In this document: piece after piece, positions 35,489-45,055 of the stretch | Numbering within the stretch: position 1 is the first letter of the stretch | How the letters are laid out: each line of letters opens with the position of its first letter | Origin: Paenibacillus wynnii | Lineage (GTDB): Bacteria > Bacillota > Bacilli > Paenibacillales > Paenibacillaceae | Direction of reading: 5' to 3' | DNA length: 64,000 bases | Assembly: GCF_030812855.1 (NCBI RefSeq) | Contig: NZ_JAUSTK010000008.1 | Location: 141,853-205,852 of the forward strand | Program-made: the position numbers and the translations under genes | Notes under the pieces: model-generated | Told to the model about the DNA's origin: nothing | Databases searched by the model: none | What the model saw: the letters and a program-made list of their open reading frames with translations, nothing else

Positions 35489-37204
35489 TTGGGATACGGT
35501 AATTTACGTCAATGGATAGAACAATTACGGAAGGATAAGGATCTTGCCGTCATTGACACACCCGTGGACCCTCATTTGGAGCTTGCAGAGATTCACCGCA
35601 GAGTCGTCCAGAATGAAGGGCCAGCCTTGCTGTTTACCCAAGTAAAGGGAACGCCGTTTCCCATCGTCACGAATTTATTTGGGACGGTCAGAAGGGTAGA
35701 AAAGGCATTCGGACCGCGTCCAGAGCAATTGATGAAATCTCTAATGAATGCTTGTGAAAATTTGCATCCGCCCACTTTAAGCGGTCTATGGAAAGAGAAA
35801 GGCATGCTGTTTGATTTGCTAAAGGTAGGCACCAAAAATGTATCGCAAGGAGAAGCACCTGTACTGGGTATTTGCCATAATAAGGATCCTTTGAAGGTGC
35901 TTCCCCGTATTACTACCTGGCAGGTTGACGCTGGCCCCTTTGTTGAACTTCCGCTTGTATACACGGAAAGTATAAATCACTCAAATAATCCTAGTTTGGG
36001 AATGTATCGAGTGCGAATACAGGATGATAATACAGCCAATCTTTTTTGGCATACTCAAACGGGCGGCGGATTCCACCATCATGAAGCCAAACTGCGCGGA
36101 GAAGCTCTTCCGGTATCTGTCTTTATTGGCGGTCCTCCGGCGTTGATGGCTGCAGCTATCGCTCCTGTACCGGAACGGATTCCAGAACTGCTTTTCGCTT
36201 CAATGATGTTAGGTGGAAGGCTCCCGTTAGTCAAAGATCCGATGGGTGGGCACCGTATTCCCGCAGAGGCTGAATTTGCTATCCGAGGTCTGGTTCCGCC
36301 CAATGAGGAAGATTATTCCGTAATGCATATTCAACGGACGTGGCATCGTAAGGATGCCATCTATCCGGCAACGATTTTAAGCAAACCTCGTCAGGAGGAC
36401 CACTATCTGGGAGATTTTTTACAACGGCTCCTGTCTCCGACGTATCCGCTGGTGATGCCTTCAATCCGTTCATTATGGACGTATTCGGAACCGGGCTCGC
36501 AATCTGTGTCCTCGGCTGTAGTTCATGAAAGTTACTCGCGGGAAGCCCTTGCGGCGGCATTCCGAATTCTAGGAGAAGGTCAGCTGTCCCGGACACAATT
36601 TTTGCTGCTTACAAATGAACCGGTAGAGCTATCTGATTTTCCGAAGCTATTGGAGACTGTGCTGGAACGCTTTAACCCAGCGGGCGACCTATTGATTTTC
36701 AACCAAACATCTTATGATGAGTATAAAGGTGCGAAAATGAATCCAGGCAGTAAGGGACTTATGATCGGAGTGGGTAGCCCGATCCGTGACCTTCCGCGTG
36801 CTTATGATGAGGGAGTGATTCCGGGCATACATGATGTACGGCCTTATTGCGGCGGCTGTCTTACTGCTTCAGGGGCATCCTATGAGGAAGACCCAACATT
36901 ACCCCAGCGTCTGGTAGCCGCTCTTCGTGACAAGGATACATCGTGGCCGCTAGTCATTCTTGTGGATAATACTGCCGAAACAGTGAAAACACAGGCGTCA
37001 TTTCTCTGGTCTGTATTCACTCATTTCAATCCTACTACGGATATTTACGCGGAGTCAGAGGTGGTCAATCATCATATTGGCTATAAGCTGCCTATTGTGA
37101 TTGATGCGCGTAAGAAGCCGGGGTATCCAGACGAGATGTTCCCAAGTGAGGATACTGTCGAGCGGGTCAATCAAAATTGGAAGAACTATTTCCCTACGGC
37201 TTAA
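35489..37204 (+). CDS. UbiD-family decarboxylase
   Basis: A 571-residue UbiD-type prenyl-FMN-dependent decarboxylase: MGYGNLRQWIEQL at the N-terminus, GTPFPIVTNLFGT, and GGHRIPAEAEFAIRGLVPP near the active site. UbiD enzymes decarboxylate aromatic acids in quinone pathways. Because mqnE of the futalosine menaquinone route lies 6 kb away, a role there is plausible but unproven. No ubiX was seen in the window. TTG start after GGGGAGG. Confidence 0.88.
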   Translation: MGYGNLRQWIEQLRKDKDLAVIDTPVDPHLELAEIHRRVVQNEGPALLFTQVKGTPFPIVTNLFGTVRRVEKAFGPRPEQLMKSLMNACENLHPPTLSGLWKEKGMLFDLLKVGTKNVSQGEAPVLGICHNKDPLKVLPRITTWQVDAGPFVELPLVYTESINHSNNPSLGMYRVRIQDDNTANLFWHTQTGGGFHHHEAKLRGEALPVSVFIGGPPALMAAAIAPVPERIPELLFASMMLGGRLPLVKDPMGGHRIPAEAEFAIRGLVPPNEEDYSVMHIQRTWHRKDAIYPATILSKPRQEDHYLGDFLQRLLSPTYPLVMPSIRSLWTYSEPGSQSVSSAVVHESYSREALAAAFRILGEGQLSRTQFLLLTNEPVELSDFPKLLETVLERFNPAGDLLIFNQTSYDEYKGAKMNPGSKGLMIGVGSPIRDLPRAYDEGVIPGIHDVRPYCGGCLTASGASYEEDPTLPQRLVAALRDKDTSWPLVILVDNTAETVKTQASFLWSVFTHFNPTTDIYAESEVVNHHIGYKLPIVIDARKKPGYPDEMFPSEDTVERVNQNWKNYFPTA

Positions 37205-37227
37205 GAGGTTGTTTGAGGAGGAAATGT

Positions 37228-37947
37228 ATGCTGCGGATTTTACTGGGTGAGCCTCCCCGCGTAAATAGCGGATTATTAGGTGAGGCTATGGATAATATGT
37301 CACAGATGGCAGCACTGCTGCGTAAGGAAATGAAGAGCAATCAGGATCGGGATCATGTCTACCGCCAGTTGGAGATTTGGACACGGGGGCTGATTTCGTC
37401 ACTGGATGAACTTGAGCAAAGCTGGTTCGCAGCGTCCTTTTTTCGGAGGTCTGTGAATACCGAAAATTTGGACGATATGCCTGTGACAGAGCAGGGAGAA
37501 TACGCACGGTATGTTTATTTTTATAAAAACGGATTTATCCGCGTGTTCTCGCTGCTGGATAAGCTTGGGATTGTATTGAACACCATGTATGACCTGAAAA
37601 CCAATAAAGTAAAACCTCATTTTTCCTATTTTACAGTACTGCGCCAATTCCATATAACTAATGAGTATGTGAGTTTAATTGCGAAATTAGATAGAATAAA
37701 AGATGCTTACCATGTTCCGTTGCAGAACCTTAGAAAACGCCGGAATTCGGAAATTCATTATATGAATTCTGAGATGGAGGATGATCTATGGCAGCGCCAC
37801 AAAGGATTGAACGACAAGGTGAAGCTTGAGGATTTGGATGCACATCTGGAGGACTTGAGGCAAGGACTTAACATGGTTTGCAAATCGCTTACAGCCGCAT
37901 ACCAATACAGTCTTGAGCAGTGGCGCAAGGATGTCAGTCGTCACTGA
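37228..37947 (+). CDS. HEPN-domain protein (Cthe_2314-like)
   Basis: A 239-residue helical protein. RKRRNSEIHYM contains the R-x4-H motif of HEPN ribonuclease-fold proteins near residue 174, and the overall layout resembles the Cthe_2314 family as I recall it. GAGGAGG lies 6 nt before the ATG. It is 23 nt downstream of the UbiD gene and may be cotranscribed. A nuclease role is possible but no toxin/antitoxin partner is adjacent. Confidence 0.75.
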   Translation: MLRILLGEPPRVNSGLLGEAMDNMSQMAALLRKEMKSNQDRDHVYRQLEIWTRGLISSLDELEQSWFAASFFRRSVNTENLDDMPVTEQGEYARYVYFYKNGFIRVFSLLDKLGIVLNTMYDLKTNKVKPHFSYFTVLRQFHITNEYVSLIAKLDRIKDAYHVPLQNLRKRRNSEIHYMNSEMEDDLWQRHKGLNDKVKLEDLDAHLEDLRQGLNMVCKSLTAAYQYSLEQWRKDVSRH

Positions 37948-37980
37948 AATCAAGCAATGAAATATTTCCAAAGATTTTCT

Positions 37981-38010
37981 TTGACAAAAAACTTGATAAT
38001 ATTCTATACT
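37981..38010 (+). promoter_or_regulatory. Sigma-A promoter for the met operon
   Basis: TTGACA (37981-37986) and TATACT (38005-38010) with 18-bp spacing, 40 bp upstream of the SAM riboswitch. Confidence 0.85.
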
Positions 38011-38049
38011 TACTTGCATTACAGTAATCACTCAACTAAATACTTATAT

Positions 38050-38256
38050 CTTATCGAGAGCGGCGGAGGGATAGGCCCGATGAAGCCCGGCAACCGATTT
38101 ATACTAAGTGTTCTTTTGGACACGGAATGTGAATGTCATGGTGCTAATTCCTACAATGCCGCATGAATGTAGCGGCCTTTGGCAGATGAGACGGCATTGT
38201 AAATACGCGCACAGGGCCTCTTATGATCTGCAAAGGATCAGTAAGAGGTTTTTTTG
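38050..38256 (+). promoter_or_regulatory. SAM-I (S-box) riboswitch
   Basis: Conserved aptamer segments are present: CTTATCGAGAGCGGCGGAGG, GCCCGATGAAGCCCGGCAAC, GGTGCTAATTCCTAC and GGCAGATGAGAC. The terminator stem CCTCTTA/TAAGAGG with a long T-run follows. SAM binding would favour termination and shut off methionine import. Confidence 0.97.
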
Positions 38257-38293
38257 TATGTAAATAATCATTTATATAAGGAGGGACGGCAAA

Positions 38294-39310
38294 ATGATAG
38301 AGCTTAAAGGTTTAACTAAGGTATACGGAAAAGGCAAGAAGGCAGCTACCGCACTCTCACAACTGAACTTATCTATTAAAAAAGGCGAGATATTTGGAGT
38401 CATCGGCCACTCCGGCGCCGGCAAAAGCACATTGATTCGCTGCATAAATTTGTTGGAACGTCCTACAAAAGGCGAGGTCTGGGTAGATGGCATTGACCTC
38501 ACAAAGCTTACCCAAGGACAGCTGCAGCAGAAGCGGCGTAAGATCGGGATGATTTTTCAGCATTTCAATCTGCTATCCTCGGCAACGGTTTTTGATAATA
38601 TCGCATTCCCGCTCCGTCTCACAGGGGCATCCCAAGAGTCCATTCAGAGCAAGGTTAGAGAACTGCTTAAGCTTGTGGGACTTGAGGATCACTGGAATAA
38701 GTATCCGGCACAGCTATCAGGGGGACAGAAGCAACGGGTAGGTGTTGCCCGGGCATTAGCCAGCGATCCTGATGTGCTGCTGTGTGATGAAGCGACTTCG
38801 GCGCTTGATCCGCAGACAACCGATTCCATCCTGAGACTTTTGCTGGATATTAATCAACGGTTCAATCTAACCATTGTTCTGATTACTCACGAAATGCATG
38901 TGATCCAGAGTATTTGCGACCGTGTTGCTGTCATACATGGCGGAGGGATCGTGGAGCAGGGGGATGTGACTGAGGTTTTCCTGAAGCCTAAGCATGAGAT
39001 CACAAGAGAATTCATTCGCAGTGAGACACAAAATGACGGACCGCTGCGGGCTGCCATTAATGCACCTCACCCGGAGTCGTCTAAAGCAGTGAAGATTACC
39101 TTCCTGGGTCAAAAAACGTATGAATCCACTCTTTCTAACGTTGTGAAGGAGACCGGTGTTATTTTCGCAATATTACAAGGTACAATCTCTACCATAAAAG
39201 ATGTACCTTACGGTCAACTGATCGTTCGTTTTGAGGGTCCTTCTGAAGCCATCCAAGAGACGATTAGCAAATTACTGGCCGAGGGCCTTGATGTGGAGGT
39301 GATGGATTGA
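38294..39310 (+). CDS. metN: Methionine ABC transporter ATP-binding protein
   Basis: Walker A is GHSGAGKST (38-46), the signature LSGGQKQRVGVARAL, Walker B VLLCDEATSALD, and a C-terminal NIL/ACT-like domain (from about 265) that senses methionine in relatives. AAGGAGG precedes the ATG. First gene of the riboswitch-controlled operon; its stop overlaps the metI start. Confidence 0.96.
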   Translation: MIELKGLTKVYGKGKKAATALSQLNLSIKKGEIFGVIGHSGAGKSTLIRCINLLERPTKGEVWVDGIDLTKLTQGQLQQKRRKIGMIFQHFNLLSSATVFDNIAFPLRLTGASQESIQSKVRELLKLVGLEDHWNKYPAQLSGGQKQRVGVARALASDPDVLLCDEATSALDPQTTDSILRLLLDINQRFNLTIVLITHEMHVIQSICDRVAVIHGGGIVEQGDVTEVFLKPKHEITREFIRSETQNDGPLRAAINAPHPESSKAVKITFLGQKTYESTLSNVVKETGVIFAILQGTISTIKDVPYGQLIVRFEGPSEAIQETISKLLAEGLDVEVMD

Positions 39311-39978
39311 TGGCAAGCCTGAATTTTTCCACTGTAAACTGGGATGAAATGCTCCAAGCTACCTTTGATACCTTGAAAATGCTAGGGAGTTCCGCAATCT
39401 TCACAATTATTCTTGGTTTACCACTCGGAATTGTGCTATATTTATGGGGACGATCCTCACAGCCCGTTGTAGGGGTCATTTATTCAGTCTTATCGTTCCT
39501 TGTGAACATCCTGCGTTCCGTTCCTTTTATTATCTTAATGGTCGCATTAATCCCTTTTACGAAATCCATCGTAGGTACTTCCATCGGAGTATTGGGCACG
39601 ATTCCACCGCTTGTTGTGGGCGCTGCACCTTTCTTTGCCCGCCTTGTGGAGACAGCCCTTCGGGAAGTAGACAGAGGAGTCATAGAAGCCGCTCAGGGAA
39701 TGGGTGCATCCACAACGCAAATCGTTACACGGGTTCTTTTGCCAGAAGCTCGTCCAGGCCTATTATCAGGAGTTACTATTACAGTGGTAACTTTGGTGGC
39801 ATATACGGCAATGTCCGGTATGGTCGGGGGTGGCGGCCTAGGTGACTTGGCAATTCGTTATGGTTACTACCGTTACGAGAAGGAAGTTATGATTATCTCT
39901 GTAGCGCTTATGGTTCTGCTGGTGCAATTGCTGCAAATGGCTGGGGACCGATTGGTGAAGCATTTCTCAAGGAAATAA
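39310..39978 (+). CDS. metI: Methionine ABC transporter permease
   Basis: A 222-residue five-span permease with the EAA loop EAAQGMGASTTQIVTRVLLPEA. The ATG overlaps the metN TGA, and GGAGGTG lies about 9 nt upstream. Forms the membrane channel of MetNIQ. Confidence 0.95.
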   Translation: MASLNFSTVNWDEMLQATFDTLKMLGSSAIFTIILGLPLGIVLYLWGRSSQPVVGVIYSVLSFLVNILRSVPFIILMVALIPFTKSIVGTSIGVLGTIPPLVVGAAPFFARLVETALREVDRGVIEAAQGMGASTTQIVTRVLLPEARPGLLSGVTITVVTLVAYTAMSGMVGGGGLGDLAIRYGYYRYEKEVMIISVALMVLLVQLLQMAGDRLVKHFSRK

Positions 39979-40039
39979 GGTACATCCACATAGATATCCT
40001 TATTCACAAAAAACCATACTGTTTGAGGGGGATTTACAA

Positions 40040-40903
40040 ATGAAAAAACTATTGCTGACTTTTTTTAGCCTGACACTGATCGTGGTATTGGCGGCTTGCG
40101 GTAATAACAATGCTAATAATGCTGCCAACTCGGCTGCAACCAATGCTCCTACGGCTGATGCTACAACTGAACCTGCTGCGGAACCCGTTACCTTGGTAGT
40201 TGGAGCTTCTCCAGTACCGCATGCTGAAATATTGAAGGCTATTGCACCTTTGCTTGAAGCTCAAGGCATCAAGCTTGAAATTAAAGAGTTCACGGATTAT
40301 GTACAACCTAACGTACAACTAGCTGAGAAGCAACTGGATGCCAACTTCTTCCAACACCAACCTTACCTTGACGACCAAAACAAGAACAATGGCACGGATC
40401 TGGTATCCGTAGCTAGCGTACACGTTGAGCCATTTGGTGCTTATTCCAAAAAAATCAAATCCATTGATGAACTGGCTGACGGTGCAAAGGTAGCTATTCC
40501 TAACGATGCTACTAACGGTGGACGCGCATTGATTCTTCTTGCTAAAAATGGTCTGATTACTTTGAAGGACGATACGAACATCACTTCAACAAAAGCTGAT
40601 ATTACAGAAAATAAGAAAAACCTTGAAATTATTGAATTGGATGCAGCAATGCTTCCACGCCAATTGGATGAAGTTGATCTGGCTCTAATCAATACTAACT
40701 TTGCACTTGAGGCTAAACTGGTTCCTACCAAAGATGCCCTGTTCATCGAAGGCGGAGATTCACCATATGCTAACATCTTGGTGACACGCCCAGACAATAA
40801 AGATTCCGATGCGATCAAGAAATTGGTTGCTGCATTGACTTCTCCGGAAGCTAAGAAATTTATTGAAGAGAAGTATGAAGGTGCTATTATTCCAGCATTT
40901 TAA
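40040..40903 (+). CDS. metQ: Methionine-binding lipoprotein
   Basis: A lipoprotein signal peptide with lipobox VLAAC, an Asn/Ala/Thr-rich linker, then the NlpA/MetQ domain (VVGASPVPHAEILKAIAPLL, QPNVQLAEKQLDANFFQHQPYL). It captures methionine outside the membrane for MetNI. Confidence 0.95.
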   Translation: MKKLLLTFFSLTLIVVLAACGNNNANNAANSAATNAPTADATTEPAAEPVTLVVGASPVPHAEILKAIAPLLEAQGIKLEIKEFTDYVQPNVQLAEKQLDANFFQHQPYLDDQNKNNGTDLVSVASVHVEPFGAYSKKIKSIDELADGAKVAIPNDATNGGRALILLAKNGLITLKDDTNITSTKADITENKKNLEIIELDAAMLPRQLDEVDLALINTNFALEAKLVPTKDALFIEGGDSPYANILVTRPDNKDSDAIKKLVAALTSPEAKKFIEEKYEGAIIPAF

Positions 40904-40940
40904 TCTTACTTGTAATAAAAAATAAATTCAGTATATTCGT

Positions 40941-40982
40941 AAAACGGCAAGTCTCCAGGTTAGCGGGGACTTGCCGTTTTTT
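40941..40982 (+). terminator. Terminator of the metNIQ operon
   Basis: AAAACGGCAAGTC pairs with GACTTGCCGTTTT and is followed by T residues. Confidence 0.9.
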
Positions 40983-41037
40983 GATATTACACATAATATC
41001 CTCTATAATGGCTTATAGTTATTTGGCTGCTGAGAAC

Positions 41038-41078
41038 AAAAAAATCCCGGCCTTCTGAAAACAGAAGAACCGGGATGG
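41038..41078 (-). terminator. Terminator of nfu
   Basis: ATCCCGG..CTTCTG pairs with CAGAAG..CCGGGAT around AAAA. The A-run on the plus strand gives a T-run on the minus strand. Confidence 0.85.
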
Positions 41079-41093
41079 TTTATATGGGCGGGA

Positions 41094-41342
41094 TTAGAAT
41101 ACTTGAACAACTTCTTCTACGCCTTCTACTTCTTCAACAAGGGCGCGTTCAATCCCGGCTTTTAACGTAATTGTGGAGCTTGGGCAGCTACCGCAGGCAC
41201 CCATCAATTTCAACTTAACGATGCCGTCTTCCACATCGATCAGTTCGACGTCTCCACCATCGCGTTGCAGGAAGGGACGAAGCTTATCGAGTACTTCCAG
41301 CACTTCATCATACATGGTGGTGCTTTGTGTATTCTCACTCAT
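41094..41342 (-). CDS. yutI: NifU-like iron-sulfur scaffold (Nfu, YutI)
   Basis: An 82-residue Nfu domain with CGSCPSS, the CxxC that carries a transferable [4Fe-4S] cluster, and [16 protein letters not shown]. Cytoplasmic. Divergent from yuzB, as in Bacillus. Confidence 0.93.
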   Translation of the reverse strand: MSENTQSTTMYDEVLEVLDKLRPFLQRDGGDVELIDVEDGIVKLKLMGACGSCPSSTITLKAGIERALVEEVEGVEEVVQVF

Positions 41343-41424
41343 TTCTCAATCACTCCTTTCGTAAGTTCATTATAGTACAAAAAGTTAAAAAATAAAATGG
41401 TTTGGACAGAATAGGGAGATCAAC

Positions 41425-41679
41425 ATGAGACCAATTATTGAATTTTGTGCCAGTAACCTAGGGAACGGCACAGATAAGTTAATGCATAAGCTTGAGCAAA
41501 ATCCGGATTACGATGTTATTGAATATGGCTGCCTTAATAATTGCGGTCAATGTTACTTGTCGCCGTTCGCCATGCTCAATGGTGAAATTATTGAAGCCGA
41601 CTCCCCTGAAGAGCTGGAAGAAGCCATCAACACCAAGATTAAGGAACTGGAAGCCTGGGACAACCTTGATCTCGATTGA
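41425..41679 (+). CDS. yuzB: YuzB family protein (DUF1450)
   Basis: An 84-residue protein with IEFCASNLGNGT and CLNNCGQCYLSPFAMLNG, the cysteine pattern of the YuzB family. A thioredoxin-like iron-sulfur or redox role has been suggested by the pattern only. AGGGAG precedes the ATG. Confidence 0.9.
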   Translation: MRPIIEFCASNLGNGTDKLMHKLEQNPDYDVIEYGCLNNCGQCYLSPFAMLNGEIIEADSPEELEEAINTKIKELEAWDNLDLD

Positions 41680-41689
41680 AGTCTATATT

Positions 41690-42751
41690 TTATCCAAAGT
41701 GGCGTTTGGACATCCATAACACACCGCTTTTTAGAATACGCGGAACTCGTCCCATTACGGAACGCTGACCCATTTGCCCGAAGCCAGAGTTCTTACCCAA
41801 TGAGCCTAGGGTTCCTTTTAAGCGGATCGGGTGCAACTTGGGTGTCTCATTACGCCACAGAGCTCGTATTACTTGTGCAACCTGCTCACCCTGTGCCCCA
41901 GCGGCTTGTGCGCTGGGGGCAAACGGCAGGCTGGCACAATCTCCAATCACATAAACCTCCGGATAATCAGGCACCTGATAATATTCGCCCAGAATAATTC
42001 GTCCACCGCGATCTTTGGCAAGTTCAAGCTTTTGAACAACCTGAACAGGCTGAATGCCTGCGGTCCACACGGTAATGTCAGAAGCAATCGCCTGCTTGCC
42101 ATTATAGATAGCATCTTTCTCTACATGAGAAACAGAAATTCCCCCGAGGGTTTCCACCTGATGTTCGCTGAACCATTCCTCAACGTATTGCGAGAGCTTT
42201 GCCGGGAAAGAAGATAAGACACGTTCTCCACGGTCCAAGATAGAGATATTCAGGTCAGGACGGCTTTCACGCAGCTCTGCAGCCAGTTCTACACCGCTTA
42301 ACCCTCCTCCTACAATATTAACCGTACCATAGGGTCTGACGTCGTTCAGACGACGGTACGTTTCCCTAGTACCGGAGAACGTCTGAATACTACAGGTATA
42401 TTGATCTGCGCCAGGAATGTTATGGTAATTATCCGTACATCCCAAAGCAATGGCCAGAATATCATAAGATATCGGCTCACCGGTCTCCAGAAAAACCAGC
42501 CTGCTCTCCAAATCAATAGATCCTACTTCGCCATAACGGACAGTAAGACGGGGATGTGCCGGAAACTGGATACGGAGGTGGCAGTCCGTTACGGTTCCTG
42601 CGGCCAGAGCATAATATTCTGTTTTTATTCCCTGATAGGGCATTCGATCCACTAAGACAATTTCCACGTCATGGGGGAGATGGTGATCTATTAATTCTTG
42701 GATGAGGGCTAGGCCGCCGTAACCGCCGCCGAGGACGAGCAATGTTCTCAT
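41690..42751 (-). CDS. yutJ: NADH dehydrogenase-like FAD oxidoreductase (YutJ)
   Basis: Two dinucleotide-binding motifs: VLGGGYGGLALIQEL at the N-terminus for FAD and NIVGGGLSGVELAAEL near residue 150 for NAD(P)H; VYVIGDCASLPF near 265 completes the FAD site. The length (353) is shorter than respiratory NDH-2. Location next to yuzB and nfu matches YutJ of Bacillus. Confidence 0.88.
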   Translation of the reverse strand: MRTLLVLGGGYGGLALIQELIDHHLPHDVEIVLVDRMPYQGIKTEYYALAAGTVTDCHLRIQFPAHPRLTVRYGEVGSIDLESRLVFLETGEPISYDILAIALGCTDNYHNIPGADQYTCSIQTFSGTRETYRRLNDVRPYGTVNIVGGGLSGVELAAELRESRPDLNISILDRGERVLSSFPAKLSQYVEEWFSEHQVETLGGISVSHVEKDAIYNGKQAIASDITVWTAGIQPVQVVQKLELAKDRGGRIILGEYYQVPDYPEVYVIGDCASLPFAPSAQAAGAQGEQVAQVIRALWRNETPKLHPIRLKGTLGSLGKNSGFGQMGQRSVMGRVPRILKSGVLWMSKRHFG

Positions 42752-42789
42752 CTTACCGATCTTCCTTTCGAATATGGCATTACAGTCGA

Positions 42790-43896
42790 TTATTCGTATA
42801 CTTTAATTTCGTTATAGAAGGTATCACGTTCTACGGGAATCCGCCCCGCCCCCTTCACCAGCCAGATCAGTTCATCGCGGGTGAGGCCTTCCGGTGTTAA
42901 TGCACCGGCTGCATGGCTAATACGTTCCTTTAGAATCGTGCCGTGTACGTCAGACGCACCAAAGCTGAGAGCAACCTGAGTAAGCTGTGCTCCGATATTA
43001 ATGAAGTAAGCTTTAATATGGTCGAAATTGTCTAACATTAAACGGCTGACCGCAATCGTTTTGAGATCCTCATAAGCGGAGTTACGGCGCATAATGCCGG
43101 CATTTTTATTCTTAGGCTGCATAGACAAAGGGATAAATACCATGAAACCATTGGTTTCATCCTGCAAATCACGAATTTGAAGCATATGCTTAATACGGTC
43201 TTCTCTGGATTCAATGGAGCCGTAGAGCATTGTCGTATGTGTTCTCATCCCCAGATTATGCGCTGTCCGGTGGACCTCAAGATATTCTTCAACGTTTGCT
43301 TTATCGACGCGCATTTTTTGACGATATTGGTCGGACAGAATTTCTGCACCGCCGCCTGTAAGAGTCTTTAACCCTGCTGCACGCAGCTGTTCGAGTACTT
43401 CGCGAATATTCAGCCCGCTGATCCGGGTGAAAAAGTCGATTTCTGCCGCGGTGTAAGCTTTTAAAGTTACGTCGGGGAAACGTTCACTTAATGCTTTGAG
43501 CGAATCAACATAGTATTGGAAGGGAACCTTATCGTTATGGCCTCCAACAATATGAAACTCGCGCACACCGGGATGAATATGCTGTTCGACATATTGCACC
43601 ATTTCCTGACCTGAAAGCGTATATGCGCCTTCTTCACCGTCATCCTTGCGGAAATTGCAGAATGCGCAGTGAGATTCACACACATTCGTGAAATACAAAC
43701 TCATGTTTTCGATAAAATATACTTTATTCCCGTTCTTTCGAAGATTGACCTCATTAGCCAGCTGGCCAATCGTCAACAGGTCATTACTCTCATATAAATA
43801 AACGCCATCTTCTAAATTTAATCTTTTGCCACTGCGGACTTTCTCAATAATGGCTGCCATCTTGGCATCTGTCTGGGGTGTTATTAGAGTAGACAT
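42790..43896 (-). CDS. mqnE: Aminofutalosine synthase MqnE
   Basis: A radical-SAM enzyme of the futalosine menaquinone pathway. The CxxxCxxC motif (CESHCAFC) is at residues 73-80, with FHIVGGHNDKVPFQYYVDSL and MRTHTTMLYG characteristic of the MqnE/MqnC group. AGGAGG lies 7 nt before the ATG at 43896, so ten upstream codons are not used. Its presence implies that this organism makes menaquinone through futalosine rather than the MenFDHCEB route. Confidence 0.9.
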   Translation of the reverse strand: MSTLITPQTDAKMAAIIEKVRSGKRLNLEDGVYLYESNDLLTIGQLANEVNLRKNGNKVYFIENMSLYFTNVCESHCAFCNFRKDDGEEGAYTLSGQEMVQYVEQHIHPGVREFHIVGGHNDKVPFQYYVDSLKALSERFPDVTLKAYTAAEIDFFTRISGLNIREVLEQLRAAGLKTLTGGGAEILSDQYRQKMRVDKANVEEYLEVHRTAHNLGMRTHTTMLYGSIESREDRIKHMLQIRDLQDETNGFMVFIPLSMQPKNKNAGIMRRNSAYEDLKTIAVSRLMLDNFDHIKAYFINIGAQLTQVALSFGASDVHGTILKERISHAAGALTPEGLTRDELIWLVKGAGRIPVERDTFYNEIKVYE

Positions 43897-44152
43897 ATGA
43901 TTCCTCCTGAAAGTATTACGTGACAAAATTCCGAATTTTTACGCCTTGTCGCTTTCCCTATTATAAACCTCTCTCAGAAGGTGAGCAACAGCGCAGACCA
44001 CACAACAATTGGGAGCCAACCTCTTAAGAGGCAGTTGTGACTTGAGGGAAGGGGAAGAGTGGAGTATACTGAATTTAATATATATAATAACTTTTGACCG
44101 GAAGGTCATTGGATAAGCATGTGATCGCTACACTTTTAAGGAGGATAAGACT

Positions 44153-44512
44153 ATGATAAATATCAGTGAAACGGCTGCTGAACAACTAAAAACCATGCTG
44201 GCTGAACAAGAAACGCCTAATATGTTCCTTCGTCTTGGAGTATCTCCCGGCGGATGCAGCGGTTTCTCCTACGCAATGGGATTCGATGATAACGAAAGCG
44301 AGCAAGACGTATATATGGATATTGAAGGGCTGAAGGTAGTAGTGGAGAAAGAAAATCTGCGCTATCTGGACGGTCTTGAAATCGACTTTGAAGAATCCGG
44401 CATGACCGGCGGCTTCACCATCAACAACCCGAACGCCACCGCCACCTGCGGCTGTGGATCAAGCTTCCGGACGAAAGAAGATGCAGGGAAGCCTAATGAG
44501 GAGCCTTGTTAA
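44153..44512 (+). CDS. yutM: HesB/IscA-type iron-sulfur carrier (YutM)
   Basis: A 119-residue A-type carrier with the three cysteines GGCSGFSY and CGCGSSF, delivering Fe-S clusters to apo-enzymes. The last 13 residues form an acidic tail with an extra Cys. AAGGAGG precedes the ATG. Confidence 0.93.
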   Translation: MINISETAAEQLKTMLAEQETPNMFLRLGVSPGGCSGFSYAMGFDDNESEQDVYMDIEGLKVVVEKENLRYLDGLEIDFEESGMTGGFTINNPNATATCGCGSSFRTKEDAGKPNEEPC

Positions 44513-44571
44513 GGAGTTCTTTTAGGACATAGGATTCAGGAATCCTACGGCACTCTTTGATTGACTACATT

Positions 44572-44610
44572 AAAAATGCCCGTCTCGTAATTCACGAGAC
44601 GGGCATTTTT
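44572..44610. terminator. Perfect bidirectional terminator
   Basis: AAAAATGCCCGTCTCGT pairs exactly with ACGAGACGGGCATTTTT around AATTC, between convergent genes. Confidence 0.93.
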
Positions 44611-44628
44611 AATTTTAATACAAGATAA

Positions 44629-44838
44629 TTATGCAGCAATTATAAACTTATAATTGATCATGAATACGATTAATGCACCGGCCCCGAGCGAAAAAGCAAT
44701 GCAGGATGCACCAAGGATTCTGCGGCGGTCTTTAATGAATTTGAAGCCAAGTGCGCAGACGAGCAGAGTAGTACCTGCCAAAACGACAGACATTCCGACC
44801 ATGGCTACCCAGTACAAAACCTCGAAAAATTGTGCCAC
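44629..44838 (-). CDS. Small two-span membrane protein
   Basis: A 69-residue protein with two hydrophobic spans (WVAMVGMSVVLAGTTLLVCALG and ILGASCIAFSLGAGALIVFMI) and a basic loop between them. The start is GTG at 44838 with AGGGAGG about 9 nt upstream; the frame is open further but lacks such a site. Unknown function. Confidence 0.75.
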   Translation of the reverse strand: MAQFFEVLYWVAMVGMSVVLAGTTLLVCALGFKFIKDRRRILGASCIAFSLGAGALIVFMINYKFIIAA

Positions 44839-45055
44839 TTTGAGTGCCTCCCTATAGGATAATCTTCTTGATATCATCGTTCGATATGCCTACACTACGT
44901 TAACTATACGATACATAGGAGGGTTTGAAAAGATACACAACGTAATCGCCCTTTTTAGTGGGAGCGCCTTCTTACACGGACAATCATACAGGAGAGCAAT
45001 GCATCTTCTGAGTAATGTATAGGGTAGGCTTCACAACGAAAGGAGCGGGAGGACG

